From NCBI GenBank assembly GCA_964429385.1, contig CAYSBR010000002.1, forward strand, positions 107,396-171,395: 64,000 nucleotides of DNA. The letters are read 5' to 3'. Position 1 is the first letter of the stretch. Every line of letters starts with the position of its first letter. The translations under genes and the position numbers were made by a program. Under the pieces are notes generated by a model. That model saw only the letters and a list, made by a program, of their open reading frames with translations, did not search any database and was not told where the DNA came from. Of this stretch, positions 9,375 to 18,418 are shown piece by piece. This stretch comes from UBA2377 sp964429385 (GTDB lineage Bacteria; Verrucomicrobiota; Verrucomicrobiia; Opitutales; Opitutaceae).

Positions 9375-10286
9375 TCAGCTCGCGACGTCCAGCTTTGAGT
9401 AGTCGCAGCCGATGAAGAGACCGTCGGTGCGGGCGAACTTCTTCTGGTATTCCTCGCGGGGCACCACCTGAGTGGAAGCGCTGCGGTAGTGGAATTGCAG
9501 CGCGCGGCGGCGGAGGGTGGATTTGTTGGCCGGGGTCTCGTGGGGGATGAGACCGTCGAAAATCATCAGGCCGCCCGGCGGCAGCTCGATCGCGACGGCG
9601 TCGGCGGGGTTCACCTCATCGGTCGTGATTTCGCAGTCCACCTTGGACCAGTGGTGCGAGCGGGGCCCGCTGCGGTGGCCGCCGGGGATGACGTGCATGC
9701 AGCCGTTCTCCACTTTCGCGTGATCGAGCGCGATCCACACACCGGCGACTCCGTCGAAGCGGTTGACCGAGAAATAGGCGAGATCCTGGTGCCACGGTTT
9801 TTCCGCGCCGATGCCGGCCGGCTTGCACAGAGCCATGCTGGAGTAGGGCGCGTAATCCTCGCCCAGCACCGCGCCGAGCAGCGCGCGCAACCGGGGATGC
9901 TGGTGGGAGATGTAATCGTAGATCGGCAGCTCCTTGTCGTAGGACTGGAATTTCCGGATGTTGTCGGCGAGATCGTCGAGCCGGTCCGGTCGCGCTTCGT
10001 AATCGCCTTCGACCTGGAAATGGAAATCGGACGTGCGGCTTTTGAAGAGCAGCCCGCGGCCGTTCTTGATGGATTCTCCGTAGCCTTTGCCCACGTGCTC
10101 GGTCAGGGTTTCATTGAACGCATACTTGCGCACGAGCTCGTTGATGCCCTCGGAGGCCTGGCGCACCTCCTCAGGCGTCAGGGCGCTGAGAAACGCGAGG
10201 TACCCGTCCTCACGGTAGCGCGCGATCATAGCGGCGTCGGGGCGTTCGGGGAGAGTCGGGTAAATATTGGGGGTCTTTGTGTTCAT
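9375..10286 (-). CDS. Phytanoyl-CoA dioxygenase (PhyH) family protein
   Basis: A 303-residue Fe(II)/2-oxoglutarate-dependent dioxygenase of the PhyH family. The metal triad is visible as H166-Q-D168 (KPWHQDLAYF) and H249 (LIPHETPANKS), with R259 or R260 as a candidate 2-oxoglutarate carboxylate binder. No signal peptide is seen. Family members hydroxylate varied small molecules such as phytanoyl-CoA, ectoine or phosphonates. It is convergent with the ABC operon and divergent from an AraC regulator 35 bases away, which is therefore the probable regulator. Substrate unknown. Confidence 0.88.
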   Translation of the reverse strand: MNTKTPNIYPTLPERPDAAMIARYREDGYLAFLSALTPEEVRQASEGINELVRKYAFNETLTEHVGKGYGESIKNGRGLLFKSRTSDFHFQVEGDYEARPDRLDDLADNIRKFQSYDKELPIYDYISHQHPRLRALLGAVLGEDYAPYSSMALCKPAGIGAEKPWHQDLAYFSVNRFDGVAGVWIALDHAKVENGCMHVIPGGHRSGPRSHHWSKVDCEITTDEVNPADAVAIELPPGGLMIFDGLIPHETPANKSTLRRRALQFHYRSASTQVVPREEYQKKFARTDGLFIGCDYSKLDVAS

Positions 10287-10321
10287 CGCTCATAAAATAT
10301 CAGTGTCCCCGAACGTATTAA
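10287..10321. promoter_or_regulatory. Divergent PhyH/AraC intergenic region
   Basis: Only 35 bases separate the two divergent start codons. The stretch is AT-rich compared with its surroundings (CATAAAATATCAG) and must hold at least the PhyH promoter or part of it. The AraC promoter may extend into the PhyH gene, or AraC may start later, at 10358. No clear repeat operator is visible. Confidence 0.4.
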
Positions 10322-11173
10322 ATGGACGTGTTGCGCAGATTTTTGCACTTATCGCGCATGAAAGGGATGACATTGGCGGAGGTGGCCGCGGCTGGAAACC
10401 TGCGGGTCAACCTGACGCCGGGAATTGTGCGTTGCGAACCGATGTGGGAGCTCAAGCCCTACCGGCTCACGGATTTTTTGATCTGGTGTGTGTTGGACGG
10501 GTTGGGGGTGGGGCAGTTTCAGGATGGGGTTATTCCGTTGCGCCCCGGGACCTGCCTCTTGCTTAAGCCCGGCCAGGCGTTGGGCGCGGTGCAGGAACCC
10601 AACCGGCAGTTGCGGGTTTTCTATCTGCATGCGGATATCCTCGATGCGGAGGGGAACCCGCTGACTGGTGAGTTGGTCGGCTTGCCGACCTTGCCGGTGA
10701 TGATGGGCGACCTTGCCGGGTTTGAGAGCTTGGCTCGCCAGGTGATTGAGGGCCACACGGCGGGCGGCGAGACCGGCCGGCTCCGGTGCGACTTGGCCTT
10801 GCGACTTGTGCTCTTGCAGTTGCATGGGGCGGCGCAGCAACATCCGGGGCGCAGTGATCTGGGCAAGCTTACGGCGGTGTTGCTGGCGGTGAAGGAAAAC
10901 CCCGGTCACTTGTGGACGGTGCCGGAGATCGCCGCCCAAGCGGGCTTATCCGTTGCCCAGGCGGCCCGCCGTATCCGTGAGCTCACCGGCTGCAGCCCGC
11001 GCGAGTTCATCATCCGCGCCCGCATCGAGCGCGCCCGCCGCCTCATGGAGGAATCCTCGCTCAGTCTGAAACAGATCGCCGAAACCCTGGGCTACAGCGA
11101 CGTGTATTTCTTCCACCGCCAGTTCAAGTCCGTCACCGGCCAGACCCCGGGCCAGTGGCGGAGGGCTTCATGA
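10322..11173 (+). CDS. AraC family transcriptional regulator
   Basis: 283 residues. The C-terminal ~90 residues hold two helix-turn-helix motifs: IAAQAGLSVAQAARRIRELTG and the second ending in IAETLGYSDVYFFHRQFKSVTG, followed by TPGQWR, all typical of the family. The N-terminal half resembles a cupin-type ligand-binding domain (LRPGTCLLLKPGQ-like segment). Divergent orientation next to the PhyH-family gene suggests it controls that gene. An alternative start at 10358 (MKGMTLAEV) would give a 271-residue protein and a longer intergenic region. The last 41 bases overlap, on the opposite strand, the end of a vsr remnant. Confidence 0.9.
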   Translation: MDVLRRFLHLSRMKGMTLAEVAAAGNLRVNLTPGIVRCEPMWELKPYRLTDFLIWCVLDGLGVGQFQDGVIPLRPGTCLLLKPGQALGAVQEPNRQLRVFYLHADILDAEGNPLTGELVGLPTLPVMMGDLAGFESLARQVIEGHTAGGETGRLRCDLALRLVLLQLHGAAQQHPGRSDLGKLTAVLLAVKENPGHLWTVPEIAAQAGLSVAQAARRIRELTGCSPREFIIRARIERARRLMEESSLSLKQIAETLGYSDVYFFHRQFKSVTGQTPGQWRRAS

Positions 11174-11462
11174 GAAGCCCATGTCGGCGAAAGCGGGCCA
11201 ACAGGCGTACCTCATATTTCCGGGTAAGCTCGTGCTCCCACAGACGCATCACCCGCCACCCCTGAGCGTGGAGTTGACGGGTGACGAGAAGGTCGCGCGC
11301 CTGGTTACGGGCGATCTTCGCCCGCCAAAACTCGGCGTTCTGCTTCGGCTGCGTGGCATGGAGCGGGCACCCGTGCCAGAAACAACCGTCCGCGAAGACG
11401 GCGAGCTTGAGCTTGGGGAAAACGAAGTCGGGTTTACCGAAGATCCGGGCTTTGTAGGTGGT
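11133..11462 (-). pseudogene. 5'-truncated very-short-patch-repair endonuclease (vsr) remnant
   Basis: Reading the reverse strand in the frame beginning at 11462 gives about 109 codons ending at a TGA at 11133-11135. They match the C-terminal two-thirds of Vsr mismatch endonucleases: GKPDFVF with the catalytic aspartate, FADGCFWHGCP with the histidine and zinc-ligand cysteines, NAEFWRAKIARN, and GWRVMRLWEHEL. The N-terminal ~40 residues carrying the conserved KPE-type glutamate are absent. I find no plausible start codon in this frame near the break, which coincides with the stop codon of the DUF2075 gene. Vsr normally accompanies a cytosine methyltransferase; none is visible here. Probably a decayed fragment cut off by recombination. 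Confidence 0.82.
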
Positions 11463-13519
11463 TAGTCTACTGTTGTGAGCCCCAAACTGAGCAAATAATT
11501 GTAGGTCACATCGTAGAAGCTCGGTGACCGTGTGGGGTCATCCTTATCCCCCGGTGGCATGAAAATGATCATGCCTTGGCGTGCCCGAGTAAGCAGAACT
11601 CGATAGGCGTTTTTGAGGTAAACTCGATTGTCCGCATTGTTCACGTTGGTCCATCGGTCACCGCGAAAATCGTGGAAGCTCCAACCTGATTGAGCGAAAC
11701 GCAGATCGGCATCCCATGTAACGCAGGCCCAATCGAGTTCGAGCCCCTGAACCTGAAATTCGGTGGCAGCATCTTCGAGGTAATAGCTTGAGCGGGTATC
11801 GTCTCGGCCGTTGAGGAACCAGTGTACCGGATCGATGCTGACCCGAATATCGATGGCGTGCGGTTTGAGGCGCATCGCTTTCGAGGAGGCTATGAGACCA
11901 AATCGTTCGGAGCCGCGAGCACGTTGGCGAATCCATCGTTTAGCTGCGCTTAAGTCGCGCGTCAGGAGAATCGGAAAGCGATCTCGAATTTTATCTAACA
12001 GGGTGCGCGCGGTGGTGTGTTCTACGTCGAGTAAGGCTTTAACGAAAGCCGAGACATCTTCGGCCCGGAATGATCGCATCGAGATCGCCAGATGCAGATT
12101 CGGCTCGAGATGCGCGTGAGGATATTCGTGCAATGCGGTTAGGGTTTTCGCTGCACCGTATTCTAAATCGTGCAGGTGCTTAGAAATGTAGAGGTGCCAG
12201 TGAGGAAATTTTTCACGAACCGCGTGCAGCCACTCCGAAATACCAGCTTCACCGGTATTGATCTCTTGTCCACCGCCGACGAGGCATACGATCAATGCCC
12301 AGTCTTGGTGACGATCCATGTAGCGGATCAGGAACTCGGGCTCTGATTGGTCGAAGCCAGGCTGTCCTTTTTTCCGCTGCATGAAGTTGGAAGTTTGTTG
12401 GCGATTCCATGCGCGCTGGGCCTCGTCGAAGATCACTACACGCTCATGCGGCGGCGCAGGATCTTTGAGTGCTTCATCTCGGAAATGGTGAATATTTTGG
12501 ATGAACGATTCGATGCGGTTGCGGACCTCGCCCTTGCGGACGCGCTTGCCCTGCATTTTACCTCGCTCCACCTCGTCACGTGTCAGCGCTTCGCGGAGCA
12601 CAGCTACTAATGGACCGTTTCCAGAAAGAAAGACGGCGTGAGTCAGGTCGTTCTCATTACGGCGCTGAGTAGCGACGTTTAAACCAACAAGTGTTTTTCC
12701 AGCGCCGGGAACGCCAGTCACAAAACAAATAGACTTCCGTCGGTGGCTACGGGCTTCGTCTATGAGGGCTTCGACGCGTCGTGATGTGATGGCGAGATTC
12801 TGCGCACCGGCATCGTATCGAGCGATCGCTTCGACGGAGTGTTGGGCGTAGAGTGCACGAGCTGCCTCGACGATTGTGGGGCTCGGACGGTAAGAGGCAT
12901 TGAGCCACGCTTGGACATGAAGCGGGGTGTTGGCTGGGATCTCGCCCCGGCACAGGTCAATGGTTGTTCGCAGTCTTGTGGGGGGAACCAGCAACGGAAC
13001 GTAAACCTGATCGGGGGCTGCTACTAGTGCGGTATGCGTAGGGATGTTCTGCGCTTCGGTGGCGACAAGGATTGGGACAAGTGCGGCGTCGTGACTCGCG
13101 GCATGAAAATTTTTCAGGTCGAGTGCGTAGTCCCAAACTTGTTCTAACGCGGCACGAGTGAAGTCGGACTCTCCGACCTTAAATTCGATAACGAATACGA
13201 CCGGACCAATGATCAGCACCACGTCGATGCGTCGGCCCATGCGAGGGACGGTGAACTCGAAACAAACCAGTCCTTCTAGTCCTGCTAGCGCAGGCTGAAG
13301 TAGCGCCAACTGATATTGCCAGGCCTGTTTTTGATTTGTGACGAGATCGAAGTCTCGGTTGTCGGCTAGCCGTGCGAAGACGGTGTCGGTAGACGTAGCT
13401 AGAAATTCCGAAATCGATGCCGAATACCATGCACGAGAGGCAGGCAGTGGCGTTGCTTTTGAAGAGCCCGAAGTCGGCATTTGCCGGCATGTTGTGAGCG
13501 CGGCTAGCCGTGCTCGCAA
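11462..13519 (-). CDS. DUF2075 family P-loop helicase with nuclease-like N-terminus
   Basis: 685 residues from the first ATG; starting at M14 (MPTSG) is also possible. Family members often begin shortly before a YSASISEFL segment, seen here at ~32-40. Residues ~95-116 read RRIDVV-(strand)-VIEFKVG, a D-x12-E-x-K pattern of PD-(D/E)xK nucleases. Walker A is GVPGAGKT (269-276) and Walker B VVIFDEAQ (361-368); a UvrD-like end motif appears as NAYRVLLTRARQGMIIF. Related proteins occur in restriction and phage-defence islands. Base composition is visibly poorer in GC than the neighbours, and a vsr remnant abuts its 3' end, so transfer is likely. Confidence 0.85.
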   Translation of the reverse strand: MRARLAALTTCRQMPTSGSSKATPLPASRAWYSASISEFLATSTDTVFARLADNRDFDLVTNQKQAWQYQLALLQPALAGLEGLVCFEFTVPRMGRRIDVVLIIGPVVFVIEFKVGESDFTRAALEQVWDYALDLKNFHAASHDAALVPILVATEAQNIPTHTALVAAPDQVYVPLLVPPTRLRTTIDLCRGEIPANTPLHVQAWLNASYRPSPTIVEAARALYAQHSVEAIARYDAGAQNLAITSRRVEALIDEARSHRRKSICFVTGVPGAGKTLVGLNVATQRRNENDLTHAVFLSGNGPLVAVLREALTRDEVERGKMQGKRVRKGEVRNRIESFIQNIHHFRDEALKDPAPPHERVVIFDEAQRAWNRQQTSNFMQRKKGQPGFDQSEPEFLIRYMDRHQDWALIVCLVGGGQEINTGEAGISEWLHAVREKFPHWHLYISKHLHDLEYGAAKTLTALHEYPHAHLEPNLHLAISMRSFRAEDVSAFVKALLDVEHTTARTLLDKIRDRFPILLTRDLSAAKRWIRQRARGSERFGLIASSKAMRLKPHAIDIRVSIDPVHWFLNGRDDTRSSYYLEDAATEFQVQGLELDWACVTWDADLRFAQSGWSFHDFRGDRWTNVNNADNRVYLKNAYRVLLTRARQGMIIFMPPGDKDDPTRSPSFYDVTYNYLLSLGLTTVD

Positions 13520-13824
13520 GTCAGACTATGCATGGGTGAAGCCGAGATTATTGAGTCTCGTAATAGGCTGACGGGTAGGGGCACCGGGCCGATCCGCCCT
13601 ACATCGACATGGTCGGAGTCAGTCTATTGCGCGAGTCTCGATAAGCGCACATAATTTCTGTCAGATACCTCGCGGCGGCAGATGGCTGACTGGTGATTGA
13701 AGCATCTTTGACCGCAAGCGCCGAAGGGCCAGTTTTACTGAATATCTGGCGTTGGCCTATAATGTCCCTTGGCGCTCCGCAGGAGCGTTGAATGTCGCAA
13801 AATATGGGTCTGGCGCACGGCAAG
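13520..13824. other. Intergenic region with one REP-like palindrome
   Basis: No gene is supported in this 305-base gap; short frames here have no recognisable family. At 13575-13602 a stretch begins GTAGGGGCACCGG and ends GATCCGCCCTAC, an imperfect palindrome with the same GTAGGG...CCCTAC ends as the RAYT-linked REPs, so probably a degenerate REP. The gap must hold the promoter of the reverse-strand DUF2075 gene. It lies at the right edge of the lower-GC island. Confidence 0.45.
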
Positions 13825-16284
13825 CTATGCTGCCCGCTGTTTTCGACTGTGCGACAATCGGACCGTCCACCGTGTCGTATCAGCTGTGGCAGTGAGGGAC
13901 AGCTTGCGGGTGGTGGGGCCATCAGGGCCGGGGAAGGCGATCATGATGAAGCCGCTTTCGCCGGCGGGGCGGTGGAGCTGGCCGGAGAGGGTGCGGGTTT
14001 TGGGGTTCCACTTTACGTCGCTGAGTTCACGGCCGCCACTTTGATGGAAGCTTGTGCCGAGCGGCCAAGGGTGCGGCCGGGGCTTGCGCAGGATGACGAG
14101 CTTCACCGCGGGGCCGTGGAAGCCGAGGTCGAGCACGCCCGGGCCCGACTCGAGAATCGGGTGCGCGAAATCACCGGGGTGGCGATAAGAACCGCCGGGC
14201 CGCAACGGGCGCGGGATTTCGCCGAGGAATTGGCCGGACCAGAATTCGTAAGCCCAATACCGCGCGTGGCGCGGCAGGCCGAGCCGGGCGAACTCAACCT
14301 GGAAGCGGTGGGCGAGGCGCACGCCCGAGCCTTCCTCGGCCGGGGATTCGTTCCAGTTGAAGAAGGCGACGAGGTGCCAGTCGTCCCAACCGCCCGTCAC
14401 GGGCAGTGACCACACGCAGGCGCCGTGCGGCTCCGCCTCCACCGGCGGCGGGATGGCGGCGGCATGATCCGCGGCGGCGGAGAGGCCCTGCTCCTTGGCC
14501 TTGATGAGGCCGAGGTAGGGCAGCGTGCCGGTTTTCACCGGATGAAAGAGGTCCACCGGCGTGGCCGGCGTGTGGTTGGGCGGCAGGGTGGCGAGCAGGA
14601 CCGACCAGCGGTCCTCGGGCAGGTGGGTGAGGTCGTCGCCGAGGTCCACATGGCCCGCGCCCATGAAGGTGACGGTGGCGCGGACGCGCGCCTCCTCCAG
14701 CGTGCCGGACAGGCCGGTCAGCAGGCACGAGGGCTGGAGCAGGGCCCAGTGGTGCTTGAAGAGGTGGCAGGCGTAGGAGGTGTAAACTTCGCGCAGGTGC
14801 CGCCAGCCGAGCCCGGTGTTGCCGGTGTCCATGTTGACGTAGTTCACCGCCGCGATGCCGGCGGCGGCGTAGTCAATGCCGGAGCAATCGATCATCACGG
14901 CTTTCTCGCCGGTGGAATCGAGAGCTGCGTGCGCGATGCGGAAGGCGGTGCGCACGGCTTCGCGCGCCCGGGCGTTGACGAATTTCGCATCGTGCCGGCC
15001 GCGCAGATCCCGGCCGGCGACGACACCGGCGAAATCCCACTTCACGAAGCGCACGCCTTTTTCGGCGAGGCGGGTGAAGTTCTCCCGCAGCCACGCCTGC
15101 GCGCCGGGGTGCGAGACATCGAGCGCGTAGATGGGGCAGAACGGTTCCCAGAACCAGTTGTAGTTGTTGTGCGGTTTGCCATCGGGGCCGCGCAGGAGCC
15201 ATTCGGGGTGCTCGCGGGCGACCGGGTGATTTTCCGCGATGCAGAGGACGCCGACCCAGGCGCCGAGATCAAACCCCTCGCGGCGGAGTTCGCCGCTGAG
15301 CCAGCCGAGGCCGCGGGCGAAGCGTTCGTTTTCCTCGAAGAAGCTCGGGATGTTGTCCCGCTCCCAGCCGAGATCGACCTGGATGAAGCGCAGGCCGAGT
15401 TTGTGCAGGTTGCGGGCGCGGGCGGCGCGCGCGGTGGCGAGGACGTTGGTCTCGCTGACGCCGAGCCGGTAGGGATACCAGCTGCACCAGTTGGCGAAGG
15501 GCGCGACCGGATCGGGAAAACGGTTGCGGGTCTTGATGCGCCGGCCGTGCGCGTCGAGCAGGGCGAGCGGATCGGCGCCGGTTTCGATGACGAAGTCGCC
15601 GAGCGCGAGTGTCTCGCCGGGATCGAGCCGGTAGTCGCCGCCGTCGAACTCGATGGCAAAATGGCGGAAGGGCGGCACGCGCCCGGAGGAGGCGCGGGCG
15701 GTTTCGGTTTTGGTCAGCGCGCCGTCCACGTTGTCCATCACGCTGGCTTCGCGGCCGGTGGCGGCGGCCATGCGCGCGCTGATCTGCGGCAGCCAGCGGT
15801 CCACGGTTTCGAAGCCGAGGAGAAGCGCGGTGCGCGCGGCGGGGCAGTAAAAGACCGTGTGGTTCTGGCTGACGAATGCGCCGGCGGTGCCGTCGAGCGC
15901 CTTGAGTCCGTCGCTCCCGCTCGCCATCTGGCGGGGCGTGCGCACGCGGCCGGTGTAGGCGTTTTGTTCGAGGATGCGCACGTCGCCCGCCGCCGGGCCA
16001 AGAGCGAGCTTGGAACTGGCGAAGAGCGTTACGTGGTTGAGCGTGAGCGGGTGCGGGCCGGTGTGGCGCAGCGTGCAGGTGACGCGAAGGCGGCGCCTGG
16101 TTTCCTGGCGAACTCTTTGCACCAACTCCACTGCTGTGCTGCGCCAGGTGAAGGTGTCCGCGGGGCTGTGCACCCGGCGCAGCACCTGCGGGCGCCCATC
16201 AATTTCCAACGCCGGTGCACCGGGACCGACTGAAAATGGGCCGGCGCTAAAGGCGATTTTCCCAGCGTTTTGGAGAACTTTCAT
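13825..16284 (-). CDS. Alpha-galactosidase-like glycoside hydrolase (GH36 type)
   Basis: 819 residues with a beta-rich N-terminal domain (~1-240), a barrel (~255-600) and a C-terminal beta domain. Barrel motifs fit GH36/melibiase: FANWCSWYPY near 263-272, FIQVDLGWE near 300-308, GAWVGV near 341, and VRFVKWDFAG, where D417 would be the nucleophile. The candidate acid/base is D486 in NYVNMDTGNTG, about 70 residues later, as expected. I see no clear signal peptide, so it may act inside the cell on imported galactosides. An oxidoreductase gene lies upstream on the same strand with a 91-base gap that carries a long hairpin. Specificity beyond alpha-galactosidase-like is not settled. Confidence 0.82.
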   Translation of the reverse strand: MKVLQNAGKIAFSAGPFSVGPGAPALEIDGRPQVLRRVHSPADTFTWRSTAVELVQRVRQETRRRLRVTCTLRHTGPHPLTLNHVTLFASSKLALGPAAGDVRILEQNAYTGRVRTPRQMASGSDGLKALDGTAGAFVSQNHTVFYCPAARTALLLGFETVDRWLPQISARMAAATGREASVMDNVDGALTKTETARASSGRVPPFRHFAIEFDGGDYRLDPGETLALGDFVIETGADPLALLDAHGRRIKTRNRFPDPVAPFANWCSWYPYRLGVSETNVLATARAARARNLHKLGLRFIQVDLGWERDNIPSFFEENERFARGLGWLSGELRREGFDLGAWVGVLCIAENHPVAREHPEWLLRGPDGKPHNNYNWFWEPFCPIYALDVSHPGAQAWLRENFTRLAEKGVRFVKWDFAGVVAGRDLRGRHDAKFVNARAREAVRTAFRIAHAALDSTGEKAVMIDCSGIDYAAAGIAAVNYVNMDTGNTGLGWRHLREVYTSYACHLFKHHWALLQPSCLLTGLSGTLEEARVRATVTFMGAGHVDLGDDLTHLPEDRWSVLLATLPPNHTPATPVDLFHPVKTGTLPYLGLIKAKEQGLSAAADHAAAIPPPVEAEPHGACVWSLPVTGGWDDWHLVAFFNWNESPAEEGSGVRLAHRFQVEFARLGLPRHARYWAYEFWSGQFLGEIPRPLRPGGSYRHPGDFAHPILESGPGVLDLGFHGPAVKLVILRKPRPHPWPLGTSFHQSGGRELSDVKWNPKTRTLSGQLHRPAGESGFIMIAFPGPDGPTTRKLSLTATADTTRWTVRLSHSRKQRAA

Positions 16285-16286
16285 GG

Positions 16287-16348
16287 GGTAGGGGTAGTAT
16301 CCTTAACGGCCCTTGAGGGAAGGGCGGTTAAGGATACCTGCCCCTACC
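16287..16348. repeat. Long imperfect hairpin ahead of the GH36 gene
   Basis: GGTAGGGGTAGTATCCTTAA (from 16287) pairs with TTAAGGATACCTGCCCCTACC (ending at 16348) around a GGCCCTT...AAGGGC core, giving about 25 pairs with few mismatches. It begins two bases upstream of the GH36 start codon. It may be a REPIN-like mobile repeat of another family, or a terminator for the oxidoreductase mRNA that also masks the GH36 start. Confidence 0.7.
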
Positions 16349-16375
16349 TTAACTTTGTTGGCGGCGGGCGGAGAC

Positions 16376-17302
16376 TCAGAGCCGCACTTCGCGACCGTCG
16401 TGGGCGCGGGATTCGTTGGCGGCTTCGATGAAGCGGATGAGTTCGATGCTTTCCTCGGCGGGGACGGGGGCGCGGCCGGTGCGGAGGAATTCGAGCACCG
16501 CCTCACCGAGACAGAGGAAGAAGCCTTTTTCCTCGGTCTGCACATTCACGTGGGCGCTGGTTTTCTCGAAGTGCACGAGACCGTGGTATTCGTAGTTGCC
16601 GGTGCGGTTGCAGTGCACGGAGCCGATGCGACCGTCGGCCCAGACGCCGGTGATGAGGTCGTAGGTGTCGTTGCCCACGCAGCGCACGCTGCGGCAACCG
16701 GTGCCCATGGTGGTGTAGAGCATCTCGATCGGGTGGATGCCATACCAGTAGAAGCCGGGGTTGGTGGGCTCGAAGGCGGCCGGGCCGTGGAACTGCGCGC
16801 CCTTGACGAGGGCCTTGGTCTCCGGCGTGACGACGCGCGTGAGCGCGCCGGTGAAGCGCAACGAGGACGAGGTGAAGATGGTGTTTCCGTGTTGGGCGGC
16901 GACGGCGAAGATCTCGCGGGCGTCCGCCGTGTTGACGGCGAAGGGCTTGTCCACGAACACGAGTTTGCCCGGGCCGGCGGCGGCGATGCGCTTGAACTGC
17001 TCCAGGTGCACGCGACCGTCGAGCGAGGTGTGCAGGATGGCGTCGCTCGCGGCGACGACCTCCTCGATCGTGTCCATGATTTGCACGCCGAACTTGTCGC
17101 GCAGTTCGGCGGTGTAGCCGGGCACGCGGCTGATGCTGGACTCCAGGTCGGGCGAGCCGCCGGGCCAGGCGGCGACGACTTTCGCCCCCTTCAGAGCCTG
17201 TTTGGACTCCGGGTTGTTGAACTTGTCACTGAAAACGATGACATGGGAGGTATCGAGGCCGATGAGGCCGAGTTTGAATTCGCGTTCGGAGGAGGTGCTC
17301 AT
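16376..17302 (-). CDS. Gfo/Idh/MocA family oxidoreductase
   Basis: 308 residues. The start FKLGLIGLDTSHVIVFSDKFN is a Rossmann fold of an atypical subgroup, since the usual GxGxxG is replaced by GLDTSH. The lysine-containing motif VFVDKPFAVN (about residues 105-114) replaces EKP. The C-terminal domain includes FYWYGIHPIEMLYTTMG, which has the conserved H of the catalytic region. NAD(P)-dependent oxidation of a sugar or polyol is expected. It lies upstream of the GH36 gene on the same strand and may process the released sugar, although the hairpin between them could uncouple transcription. Confidence 0.85.
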   Translation of the reverse strand: MSTSSEREFKLGLIGLDTSHVIVFSDKFNNPESKQALKGAKVVAAWPGGSPDLESSISRVPGYTAELRDKFGVQIMDTIEEVVAASDAILHTSLDGRVHLEQFKRIAAAGPGKLVFVDKPFAVNTADAREIFAVAAQHGNTIFTSSSLRFTGALTRVVTPETKALVKGAQFHGPAAFEPTNPGFYWYGIHPIEMLYTTMGTGCRSVRCVGNDTYDLITGVWADGRIGSVHCNRTGNYEYHGLVHFEKTSAHVNVQTEEKGFFLCLGEAVLEFLRTGRAPVPAEESIELIRFIEAANESRAHDGREVRL

Positions 17303-17416
17303 GGGTTGGGAAAAGCGTGCCGGTTATGAGTGGCTGGCCGCGCCGCGACCAGCGCAGAGTGCGGCATCCGCGCTATTTTCATCGCCCCGGGCTCCGGCGG
17401 AATGATGATACGGGAC

Positions 17417-18415
17417 ATGAACTCTCCGGAGTCACTTCCCCGCATCCACCTGCTGGCGACCGGCGGCACCATCGCCGGTGCGCATACGGACGGACGCGGC
17501 TACACGGCGGCGGCCTTGACGGCGGAAGCGCTGGTGGCGGCGGTGCCGCAACTGGGCGGACTCGCCCGCATCACCACCGAACAGGTGGCGGGCATCGCCA
17601 GCCAGGACATGGACGAGGCGGTCTGGGCCCGGCTGGCCGCGCAGGCGCGGGCGGCGGTGGCCGATCCGGCGGTAGCGGGGGTGGTGATCACGCATGGCAC
17701 GGACACGATGGAGGAAACGGCCTTCTTCCTGAACCTGGTGCTGCCGACCGCAAAGCCCGTGGTGCTGGTGGGGGCGATGCGCCCGGCCACGGCAATCAGC
17801 GCGGATGGTCCGATGAATCTCTATAATGCGGTGGCCGTGGCGGTGCATCCCGGCGCCGCCGGGCGCGGCGTGCTGGTGACGGCCAATGATGAGGTGCATT
17901 TTGCGCGCGAGGTGACGAAGACCAACACGACCCAGCTGGCGACCTTCCGTTCGCCCAACCGCGGGCTGGCGGGGCTCGTCAATGCCGGGCGCGTGCACTG
18001 GTTTGGCCCCGCGCCGCGCCGGCACACGGCGGCGAGCGAGTTTGCCGCCGCGGCGGTGGAGGCGCTGCCGCGGGTCGAGATTCTGCATGCGCATGCGGGC
18101 ATGGGCCGGCGGATGATTGACCTGGCGGTGCGCGATGGGGCGGCGGGGTTGGTGATCGCGGGTGTGGGCAATGGAAACTTCTCCACGAGCGCGCTGACAG
18201 CCTGCCGCGAGGCGGTGCGTGCCGGGGTGGCCGTGGTGCGCAGTTCACGCACCGGCGGCGGTGTGGTCGAGCGCGACATCGAGGTGGACGACGGCGCCTG
18301 CGGGTTCATTGCGGCGGAGGAACTGAACCCGCAGAAGGCGCGGGTGCTGCTCATGCTCGGGCTCGCCCGCACCCGCGAGGTGGCGTCGCTGCAGACTTTG
18401 TTTACGACCTACTGA
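17417..18415 (+). CDS. L-asparaginase (type II-like)
   Basis: About 332 residues. The two active-site threonine motifs are intact: LLATGGTIAG near the N-terminus and VITHGTDTMEETAFF, with the lysine-region counterpart VGAMRPATAISADGPMNLYNA. This hydrolyses asparagine to aspartate and ammonia. In-frame ATGs at 17402 and 17405 are alternatives; I chose 17417 because family members usually start just before the first threonine motif and none of the sites has a convincing ribosome site. No obvious signal peptide is present, unlike periplasmic AnsB enzymes. The next gene starts three bases after its stop. Confidence 0.88.
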   Translation: MNSPESLPRIHLLATGGTIAGAHTDGRGYTAAALTAEALVAAVPQLGGLARITTEQVAGIASQDMDEAVWARLAAQARAAVADPAVAGVVITHGTDTMEETAFFLNLVLPTAKPVVLVGAMRPATAISADGPMNLYNAVAVAVHPGAAGRGVLVTANDEVHFAREVTKTNTTQLATFRSPNRGLAGLVNAGRVHWFGPAPRRHTAASEFAAAAVEALPRVEILHAHAGMGRRMIDLAVRDGAAGLVIAGVGNGNFSTSALTACREAVRAGVAVVRSSRTGGGVVERDIEVDDGACGFIAAEELNPQKARVLLMLGLARTREVASLQTLFTTY

Positions 18416-18418
18416 TCC

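Noticed and set aside
9368..9386. Short inverted repeat GTCGCG/CGCGAC after the ABC operon
   Set aside because: Six-base arms overlapping the PhyH stop and no T-run; too weak to call a terminator.
11181..11465. Forward 94-codon frame between AraC and DUF2075
   Set aside because: The opposite strand of the same stretch encodes a clear Vsr fragment, so the forward frame is spurious.
13599..13922. Reverse 107-codon frame in the gap next to the GH36 gene
   Set aside because: No recognisable family, overlaps the GH36 3' end in another frame and crosses a palindromic repeat.
14425..16233. Forward 602-codon frame opposite the GH36 gene
   Set aside because: Gly/Ala/Glu/Arg-rich shadow of a well supported glycosidase gene.
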